From positions 1 to 5,007 of the forward strand of contig JAEXNS010000321.1 in NCBI GenBank assembly GCA_023439605.1: DNA of 5,007 nt, written 5' to 3'. This document shows positions 1-4,088 of this stretch, in pieces. Below the pieces are notes generated by a model that worked only from the letters and a program-made list of their open reading frames with translations, did not search any database and was not told the origin of the DNA. The translations under genes were made by a program, and so were the position numbers. Every line of letters begins with the position of its first letter. Within the stretch, counting starts at the first letter, position 1. The DNA is from Bacillota bacterium. Lineage in GTDB: Bacteria > Bacillota > Clostridia > Oscillospirales > Ruminococcaceae.

Positions 1-36
1 AAAGATAAAAACATTACGTCAAATTCTTAAAACACG

Positions 37-87
37 AAAAAAATTTTACCCCATCCAATCCACACAATTATGAGGGTTAGGTGGGGT
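37..87 (-). terminator. Hairpin terminator downstream of the VWA gene, also ending the short transcript from the 116-144 promoter
   Basis: Bases 48-61 pair with 74-87 in a stem of about 14 bp with one C-A mismatch and two G-T pairs, around a 12-nt loop. Read on the minus strand, the GGGGT end of the stem is followed by AAAA and then seven T (43 down to 37). The four-base gap before the T-run is longer than in the best intrinsic terminators, so efficiency is uncertain. On the plus strand only TTT follows, so any plus-strand termination would be weak. It lies downstream of the VWA stop and about 20 nt downstream of the predicted start of the 116-144 promoter. Confidence 0.5.
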
Positions 88-109
88 TTTGACTTGAGAT
101 TCTTCTGAA
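37..109 (-). ncRNA. Candidate short RNA or attenuated leader between a strong promoter and a terminator
   Basis: The leftward promoter at 116-144 predicts a start near 109, and the hairpin plus T-run at 37-87 lies immediately downstream. A transcript of about 70 nt would consist of some 20 unpaired bases plus the terminator hairpin. I see no known riboswitch, T-box or tRNA signature, and no ORF with an RBS. Two readings are possible: a small RNA, or the leader of a gene lying left of the window whose expression depends on readthrough. The sequence left of 37 shows nothing further that I can interpret. Confidence 0.3.
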
Positions 110-115
110 TTCAGG

Positions 116-144
116 ATTATAGCATACATAAAGCCTCATGTCAA
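116..144 (-). promoter_or_regulatory. Perfect-consensus sigma-A promoter with extended -10, pointing left
   Basis: On the minus strand TTGACA (144-139) is followed by a 17-bp spacer and TATAAT (121-116). A TG lies one base before the -10 box, making an extended -10. Both hexamers match consensus in every position. A perfect 10-bp palindrome, CTGAATTCAG (105-114), covers the expected start site. GACTTGAG (91-98) mirrors CTCATGTC (135-142, overlapping the -35) with one mismatch. Either could be an operator, though no regulator is identified. The promoter lies just downstream of the VWA gene and therefore starts a separate transcription unit. Confidence 0.8.
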
Positions 145-168
145 GGTAAATAATGTAACTAACTTTAT

Positions 169-864
169 TTAAATCATATCATTATCCTTACACAACTTTA
201 ACCATTCATCAAATTCTTCAAATAACATACTATATAAGTTCTTATCTTTTATCAGATTTAAGTCTTTTATAGCTATAAAGTTTGCGTTGTCTATAAATCT
301 ACCAGACATATTATCCAGCTTTTCAAGAAATTCAAATTTTTCATCACCTATTCCAATAAACTTCCAAAAGATATTGAAAAAAGATGCTTTCACCAAAGCT
401 TCTTTTGCTGCTCTTTTATCTGCGTTGTTTCCATCGGTTATAAATATTACAAAAGTAGGTATTTTACTCTTTTCTTTTTTTGAATATCTTTCTGTTATTT
501 CTTCAATTATCGGTGCATAGTTTGTGGCACCATATACACCTCTTTTTTTCATAATAACTTCAGAAGTGTAGTCCTCTATATTTTCGGTAGTTATTGTATC
601 CAATTCCTTGAAAAGTGTATCAAAAAGGTAAAATTCCATTTCACTGTTATCATCAAACTGCATTGCTAAAGGAAATATTCTTTCTAAAGTTCTTTGAACT
701 GTTCCATTTGTATAGAGAGTTGACATAGATCTAGAATGGTCTAAAACAAATACAACTTTTGCAATATCAATTGAAATATTTCTCTTTTTCTTTTCCTCAA
801 CTACTACACTTTTTCTCTCTTCTATTTCCTTAAGCAAATTTTTATTCAAATCTAACCTTGACAT
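169..864 (-). CDS. Von Willebrand factor type A (VWA) domain protein, TerF/TerY-like
   Basis: This is a 231-residue soluble protein made almost entirely of one VWA domain (about residues 33-205), with a charged, Lys/Glu-rich N-terminal segment (about 8-30). The metal-ion-dependent adhesion site is complete: D42-x-S44-x-S46 after the strand VVFVLD, T114 in GATNYAP, and D144 in FITDG. A divalent-metal-mediated protein-protein contact is therefore likely. There is no signal peptide or membrane segment, so it should be cytoplasmic. The style of the domain resembles the VWA proteins found with tellurium-resistance-type (TerD/TerF/TerY) clusters, but no ter gene is visible here. The ATG start is supported by AAAAGGAGT (881-873) at good spacing and by the promoter at 901-929. 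It appears monocistronic. The VWA fold is near certain; the cellular role is unknown. Confidence 0.88.
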   Translation of the reverse strand: MSRLDLNKNLLKEIEERKSVVVEEKKKRNISIDIAKVVFVLDHSRSMSTLYTNGTVQRTLERIFPLAMQFDDNSEMEFYLFDTLFKELDTITTENIEDYTSEVIMKKRGVYGATNYAPIIEEITERYSKKEKSKIPTFVIFITDGNNADKRAAKEALVKASFFNIFWKFIGIGDEKFEFLEKLDNMSGRFIDNANFIAIKDLNLIKDKNLYSMLFEEFDEWLKLCKDNDMI

Positions 865-900
865 AATTACACACTCCTTTTCAGTAAATATTATACAACA

Positions 901-929
901 ATTATATCAACATGCAGAACAATAGTCAA
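901..929 (-). promoter_or_regulatory. Sigma-A promoter of the VWA gene
   Basis: On the minus strand TTGACT (929-924), a 17-bp spacer and TATAAT (906-901) give a near-consensus promoter. The predicted start is near 894, leaving a 5' leader of about 30 nt that carries the AAAAGGAGT ribosome binding site of the VWA gene. A second TATAAT (895-890) has no matching -35 and is probably incidental. Confidence 0.7.
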
Positions 930-968
930 TACAAATTAATGTTATTTTATTTTCTATGTTACCATTTG

Positions 969-979
969 GTTACTATTCA
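969..979 (+). repeat. Solo copy of the R1/R2 repeat end (11 bp)
   Basis: GTTACTATTCA here is identical to the reverse complement of the right ends of the two MITE-like repeats (2281-2291 and 3992-4002). It lies at the 3' end of the rhuM-like remnant and supplies its TAG stop. No repeat core follows it, and I find no matching target duplication. It may be a leftover after deletion or recombination of an element, or the outer end of a larger unit reaching rightward. An 11-bp match can arise by chance, though in 5 kb this is unlikely. Confidence 0.45.
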
Positions 980-1143
980 ACTTTTAAAGCGTTGTTGATA
1001 TGTTTACCAATAGTTTTTACATCATTATCAAAAAGTTCCGCAAGCTGTGATCTGTTAAGCCACACTGTATCACCATCTGTGTTTACATCTAATTTAACTG
1101 CAGTGTCAGCAGTCTCAGATAAAATTATTTTATTTTTCTCCAT
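973..1143 (-). pseudogene. Truncated RhuM-family (Fic/DOC-associated) DNA-binding protein, N-terminal remnant
   Basis: This 56-residue ORF starts at an ATG preceded by AAAAGGG. It reads through the characteristic RhuM N-terminus: a beta-rich opening, then TVWLNRSQLAELF (26-38) and VKTIGKHINNALK (42-54), a winged-helix-like DNA-binding segment. Intact members of the family run on for a few hundred residues, typically with KEEL right after NNAL. Here the frame reaches VE and a TAG at the point where the repeat-end sequence (969-979) begins. No continuation of the family is recognisable in 930-972. RhuM-like genes are often seen near type I restriction genes or other defence islands; none is visible here. 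It follows the DUF4846 gene by 82 nt on the same strand and may be co-transcribed. It might still encode a small DNA-binding peptide. Confidence 0.7.
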
Positions 1144-1160
1144 AATATCCCTTTTGCTGT

Positions 1161-1189
1161 CGAACTGCCCAGCATTTACAGGAAGTTCG
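1161..1189. other. Small hairpin between the DUF4846 gene and the rhuM-like remnant
   Basis: CGAACT (1161-1166) pairs with AGTTCG (1184-1189), with CC (1168-1169) and GG (1181-1182) pairing after a mismatch, around an 11-nt loop. It sits about 18 nt upstream of the remnant's start codon. No T-run follows on the minus strand, so it is not an obvious terminator. It could be an operator, an RNA-stability element or chance. Confidence 0.3.
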
Positions 1190-1225
1190 CTTAATTAATT
1201 TTATTGTTATTCTTTTGGTTCTTTA

Positions 1226-2128
1226 TTATTTTATTCTGTATATATCTTCTTTGGTAAATATATATGAAGTTGTTCTAATTTCATCATCAAATTCACTTTC
1301 ATAGTACCATACATCATCATAGTGTTTTGGATTTTCAAGTACATGGAAATCTTGTGCTGGCATATAGCCTTGTGCAAATAACCAACATTTTTCACCTTTT
1401 TCATTTACAGCTTCATCCACTACAAGTACAGCATGTGCATCATTAATCAAGGTATCCCCCGCTGTCATTTCAGATAATTTTATTTTTTTACTTTCCTTTG
1501 CCATTGATTTTGTTCCTGCATAGTTCATTAAGCTTTCTAAGTATTTTCTGAAATTTTTATAAGAATCATCATATGGTAAAATTTTAATCATTTTTGCGAA
1601 TCCTCTGAAAGCTATCATTCTTTTGCCTTCACGCCAATCTATGTAGTTCATCGGCATATCATTGGTAAGATTAAAATTTATTTTATCATATTGACCATTT
1701 ACAAAATAGTATTCACTATATACCCTTAAAATGCTATCTGAACACTGTTGTAAGTCTTTATTTCCAACATCAAAATCAAAAACAGCACTCTCAACACTTT
1801 TGCATGTTTTCCCATTGAAATACTTGACCTCTGTTCCATCTTCTTTTAACTTTATTTTTCTTATATATTCACCTATACTATTTGGTATTACACTTGTCCT
1901 CTTAAACCCATCTGGGACATCAAATCGTGTTTCTATTGTATATCCACTTGAATTTATTATTTTATTCGGATTTTCATCTGAACCTATATATGCTTTTTCA
2001 TAGGGAACTATTTCTATAGGCTTATATCCTTTTCCATTAAAAAAAATCCATGTTTTTGATAAAATAAGAAACCCACATACAATTATAATAGAAATATAAA
2101 TACTTATTTTTATTTTATTTTTTTTCAT
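1226..2128 (-). CDS. DUF4846 family protein with N-terminal membrane anchor
   Basis: This is a 300-residue protein. Residues 2-8 are basic and about 9-30 form one hydrophobic helix. No lipobox fits (C18 is preceded by V) and no signal-peptidase site is clear, so the rest is probably held outside the membrane by a signal anchor. Features I recognise from DUF4846 are G99-T-E-V-K-Y-F-N-G, the block DVGNKDLQQCSDS (120-132), YDKINFNLTND, YAGT, HAVLVVDEAVNEKGEK (232-247), FAQGYMPAQD (251-260) and the WYYESEFDDEIRT end. C129 begins a helix-like segment and H232 begins a strand, in the order expected of an NlpC/P60 or papain-like fold. A cell-wall hydrolase role is therefore possible, but this is my inference. 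The RBS GAGAGG (2139-2134) is 5 nt from the ATG. Repeat R1 lies only 28 nt upstream and may have displaced or replaced the original promoter; no good promoter is visible between them. Confidence 0.85.
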   Translation of the reverse strand: MKKNKIKISIYISIIIVCGFLILSKTWIFFNGKGYKPIEIVPYEKAYIGSDENPNKIINSSGYTIETRFDVPDGFKRTSVIPNSIGEYIRKIKLKEDGTEVKYFNGKTCKSVESAVFDFDVGNKDLQQCSDSILRVYSEYYFVNGQYDKINFNLTNDMPMNYIDWREGKRMIAFRGFAKMIKILPYDDSYKNFRKYLESLMNYAGTKSMAKESKKIKLSEMTAGDTLINDAHAVLVVDEAVNEKGEKCWLFAQGYMPAQDFHVLENPKHYDDVWYYESEFDDEIRTTSYIFTKEDIYRIK

Positions 2129-2148
2129 AAAAACCTCTCAAAATATAA

Positions 2149-2299
2149 TAATTTAGGTTGCTATTCAGCCACCAAAGGTAAAGTTTACAATCTTTTCAGG
2201 AGTTTCGACTCTACGGAGTCGAAACGGCTTTACGGTCGCCCTGGACCTTGGGTAAAATATCTCAGACCTATTCATGTGGCTGAATAGTAACTAATTTAC
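2149..2299 (+). mobile_element. MITE-like repeat R1 with its target duplication
   Basis: The element proper spans 2157-2291 (135 bp). Its ends GTTGCTATTCAGCCAC (2157-2172) and GTGGCTGAATAGTAAC (2276-2291) are 16-bp terminal inverted repeats with one mismatch. It is flanked by TAATTTAG (2149-2156) and TAATTTAC (2292-2299), an 8-bp target duplication differing in the last base. There is no ORF, so it would be mobilised in trans by a transposase outside the window. The core is far more GC-rich than the surroundings and is about 88% identical to R2. It contains a 10-bp hairpin (2202-2211 with 2216-2225) with loop TACG, and ACCAAAGGT (2171-2179) can pair with ACCTTGGGT (2245-2253). It sits in the divergent gap between the DUF4846 gene and phoH2. 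Confidence 0.82.
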
Positions 2300-2359
2300 T
2301 TTACAAAAATATCTACTAGTTTTTACTTTTTAATAATATACTTTTTAACTTGCATATTA

Positions 2360-2365
2360 TATAAT
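2360..2365 (+). promoter_or_regulatory. Possible -10 box for the phoH2 leader
   Basis: TATAAT lies 14 nt upstream of the leader ORF's AAAAGGAG, predicting a start near 2372. No convincing -35 hexamer is found at 16-18 bp; the best position holds TATACT. The upstream stretch 2300-2350 is nearly pure A/T and might act as an UP-like element. I place it mainly because the leader ORF and its terminator need a promoter close by. Confidence 0.4.
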
Positions 2366-2386
2366 TAAATTGTAAATGAAAAGGAG

Positions 2387-2421
2387 TTGTTATTTTTGAA
2401 TAATTTTAAATTATATAACAA
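2387..2421 (+). promoter_or_regulatory. Leader hairpin covering the start of the upstream ORF
   Basis: TTGTTAT (2387-2393) pairs perfectly with ATAACAA (2415-2421). Inside, ATAATTT (2400-2406) pairs with AAATTAT (2408-2414) across a single base, so that inner stem would open somewhat at its tip. The TTG start (2396-2398) lies in the bulge, and the RBS AAAAGGAG (2379-2386) directly abuts the 5' arm. A translating ribosome would melt this helix. I found no segment that clearly competes with the terminator at 2431-2462, so the two hairpins appear compatible rather than alternative. Confidence 0.4.
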
Positions 2422-2431
2422 TCGAAATTAA
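2396..2431 (+). CDS. Candidate leader peptide of phoH2 (11 residues, TTG start)
   Basis: The ORF reads MNNFKLYNNRN and stops at TAA. It is preceded by a strong RBS, AAAAGGAG (2379-2386), with a 9-nt spacer, as good as that of any full gene in the window. Its stop codon contains the first paired base of the following terminator stem, so a ribosome paused at the end of the peptide would cover the 5' arm of that stem. This arrangement is typical of leader peptides in ribosome-mediated attenuation. The Asn-rich composition (4 of 11) has no known meaning to me. The RBS could be incidental, and the ORF is too short for coding statistics. Confidence 0.5.
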   Translation: MNNFKLYNNRN

Positions 2432-2462
2432 AGATACCATCAAGTTGAGGGTGTCTTTTTTT
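2431..2462 (+). terminator. Intrinsic terminator / attenuator in the phoH2 leader
   Basis: AAGATACC (2431-2438) pairs with GGTGTCTT (2450-2457, one T-G pair). After an A-G mismatch, TCA (2440-2442) pairs with TGA (2446-2448) around a 3-nt loop. Seven T (2456-2462) follow immediately, the first ones pairing with the stem base. It ends 32 nt before the phoH2 start codon and points at phoH2. Unless transcription starts after it, phoH2 must be expressed by readthrough. No other full-size gene lies upstream on this strand for it to terminate, which favours an attenuator role. Confidence 0.75.
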
Positions 2463-2494
2463 GCATTTACAAAATAATTTTAAGGAGAATAAAA

Positions 2495-3862
2495 ATGGAA
2501 AAAATATTCGTACTTGATACAAATGTACTCATTCAATCTCCAAACGCTTTAGTTTCATTTGAAGAACACACCGTTATACTGCCCATAGTCTGCCTAGAAG
2601 AATTAGACTTATTAAAAAATGATGACGGTGAAAAAGGTGCAAATGCAAGACAAGTCATAAGATTTTTAGAATCACTACGGCTAAAAGGTAATCTTTTAGA
2701 AGGTGTAAGTTTAGACAACGGAGGAATTATAAAAATAGAGGCAAATTGTATAGATGTATCATTGCCTGCAAATTTTATTGACAAAAAAAATGATAATAGA
2801 ATTTTAAAAATATGCAAAAGCCTATCCGAAAAGAATAAGAACGTTATTTTAGTTACTAAGGATATAATAGTAAGGCTAAAAGCACAAATGTTAAATATAG
2901 ATGCTCAAGATTTTATAAAAGAACAGGCACCGGATTTCTTACAACAATATACTGGAAGAGATGAAGTTTTTACTCATGACATAAAAATGACTGACTTTAA
3001 GAAAAAAGGGTTAAATCTTACAGATATATATCAGTTTAAAAATGATGAAAAGATAACTCCACATTTGGAGACAAATCAATTTTTAATAATACATTCCGAA
3101 ATAAACAACAAAAAAACTCTTTTAGGTAGGTTTGACGGAAAGAAAATAGTACCCCTTAACTTTTCCAAATACGAACCTTTTGGTATATCTCCCAAAAATG
3201 TAGGTCAAAAATTCTTAGGTGAAGCTCTACTATTATCCCCTGAAATTGCACCTTTGGTTATAGTTAAGGGTGCTGCGGGAACCGCAAAAACCTTCTATTC
3301 TCTTGCGGTAGGTTTAGAAAGAGTTTTTGAAAGCGAGTCAAAAGAATATCGAAAAATTTTAGTAACTAGACCAAACGTTCAGTTTGATGCAGACATAGGG
3401 TTTTTGCCTGGTACTGAAATGGAAAAAATCTCTCCTTTTTTACGTCCTATAATTGACAACCTAGAAATTATTATCGATAACAACGAAAAAGAAAAATACA
3501 AAAACGAAAAAGAATTATCTTCTAAGATAGACAGCTTATTTAATATGGGTATAATTTCTACAGAAGCAATGAATTTTATACGTGGTAGGACTATAACAAA
3601 TACTTATTTAATAATAGACGAAGCCCAAAATCTAACACCAAAACAAGCAAAAGGACTAATCACTAGAGTTGGCGAAGGAACAAAAGTTATTTTACTAGGA
3701 GACCCAAAGCAAATAGATCATCCTTTGTTAGATGAGCGTACAAACGGATTAAGTTATGCAAGTGAAAAAATGAAAGGTAGTCCACTTTGTTTCCAAATAA
3801 CTATGAACAATGATGAGTGTGAGCGTTCTGCATTAGCCTTTGATGCTGCAAATAGAATGTAA
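2495..3862 (+). CDS. phoH2: PIN-PhoH family protein (PhoH2 / YlaK type): PIN RNase domain fused to PhoH ATPase
   Basis: This is a 455-residue cytoplasmic protein, close to the usual length of the family. The PIN domain (about 2-140) opens with KIFVLDTNVLI and has the expected acidic residues: D8, E36 in CLEELD, D100 in KNDNRIL and D123 in VTKDI. After a linker with an OB-like beta-rich stretch (about 170-225), the PhoH ATPase domain has Walker A GAAGTAKT (259-266), Walker B YLIIDEAQN (371-379), GDPKQID (402-408) and the DERTNGLSY segment typical of the family. PhoH2 proteins are known as ATP-dependent RNA helicases with sequence-specific RNase activity; in mycobacteria phoH2 follows a small partner gene, phoAT. 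The ATG is supported by AAGGAG (2482-2487) 7 nt upstream. The gene lies between repeats R1 and R2 and behind an attenuator-like leader. No lesion is seen in any motif. Confidence 0.95.
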   Translation: MEKIFVLDTNVLIQSPNALVSFEEHTVILPIVCLEELDLLKNDDGEKGANARQVIRFLESLRLKGNLLEGVSLDNGGIIKIEANCIDVSLPANFIDKKNDNRILKICKSLSEKNKNVILVTKDIIVRLKAQMLNIDAQDFIKEQAPDFLQQYTGRDEVFTHDIKMTDFKKKGLNLTDIYQFKNDEKITPHLETNQFLIIHSEINNKKTLLGRFDGKKIVPLNFSKYEPFGISPKNVGQKFLGEALLLSPEIAPLVIVKGAAGTAKTFYSLAVGLERVFESESKEYRKILVTRPNVQFDADIGFLPGTEMEKISPFLRPIIDNLEIIIDNNEKEKYKNEKELSSKIDSLFNMGIISTEAMNFIRGRTITNTYLIIDEAQNLTPKQAKGLITRVGEGTKVILLGDPKQIDHPLLDERTNGLSYASEKMKGSPLCFQITMNNDECERSALAFDAANRM

Positions 3863-3871
3863 TTTTAGATT

Positions 3872-4011
3872 AAAAAAATCGCTACTATTCAGCTTATAAA
3901 GTATTGCAAGGATTTCGACTCTGCGGAGTCGACCGGGCTTTCCGGTCGCCCTGGACCTTCGGTAAAAATATCTCTACCCTATACATATGAATGAATAGTA
4001 ACAAAAAAATC
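3872..4011 (+). mobile_element. MITE-like repeat R2 with its target duplication
   Basis: The element proper spans 3881-4002 (122 bp) and ends in GCTACTATTCA (3881-3891) and TGAATAGTAAC (3992-4002). Identical 9-bp direct repeats AAAAAAATC flank it (3872-3880 and 4003-4011). Its core (3913-3974) aligns with R1 2203-2263 in the same orientation at about 88% identity with one extra A. It forms a 7-bp hairpin TCGACTC/GAGTCGA (3915-3921, 3926-3932) with loop TGCG, plus a possible second stem GACCGG/CCGGTC (3931-3936, 3942-3947). There is no ORF. It inserted between the convergent phoH2 and ABC permease genes, into the A-run that serves as the permease terminator's T-tract on the other strand. The A-run leaves the duplication length uncertain by a base. 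Confidence 0.82.
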
Positions 4012-4081
4012 CTCTTGAAAAGTTAATGTTATATTTTAGAATTTATTTTAACTATATATACATTAATTTAACAAGAGGATT
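4003..4081 (-). terminator. Long hairpin terminator of the ABC permease gene
   Basis: AATCCTCTTG (4008-4017) pairs perfectly with CAAGAGGATT (4072-4081). After a 2x2 mismatch, 4020-4029 pairs with 4060-4069 with one G-T pair. About 30 AT-rich bases remain in the loop, with further weak pairing. Read on the minus strand, the hairpin begins 7 nt after the permease stop and is followed by seven T (4009 down to 4003, the first overlapping the stem). On the plus strand only scattered T follow, so it is at best a weak terminator for phoH2. The hairpin is longer than most intrinsic terminators. Confidence 0.75.
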
Positions 4082-4088
4082 ATACATA

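Noticed and set aside
1..36. TTGACG on the minus strand (22-17) as a second leftward promoter
   Set aside because: The matching -10 position falls outside the window, so it cannot be judged.
956..1198. 80-residue plus-strand ORF with hydrophobic stretches
   Set aside because: It is the antisense shadow of the rhuM-like remnant, which has a family match and an RBS on the minus strand. The plus-strand ORF has no RBS.
2142..2170. A promoter for the DUF4846 gene using TATATT (2147-2142, minus strand)
   Set aside because: The sequence at the -35 position (GGCTGA, inside the repeat end) is unlike consensus. In such AT-rich DNA a lone -10-like string is not evidence.
2376..2399. Seven-codon ORF starting at ATG 2376 and overlapping the leader RBS
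   Set aside because: It has no ribosome binding site of its own and contains the AAAAGGAG that is correctly spaced for the TTG at 2396.
2156..4002. R1 and R2 as the ends of a composite transposon carrying phoH2
   Set aside because: Each repeat has its own direct-repeat flanks, which indicates two independent insertions. There is no transposase between them, and phoH2 is a common chromosomal gene.
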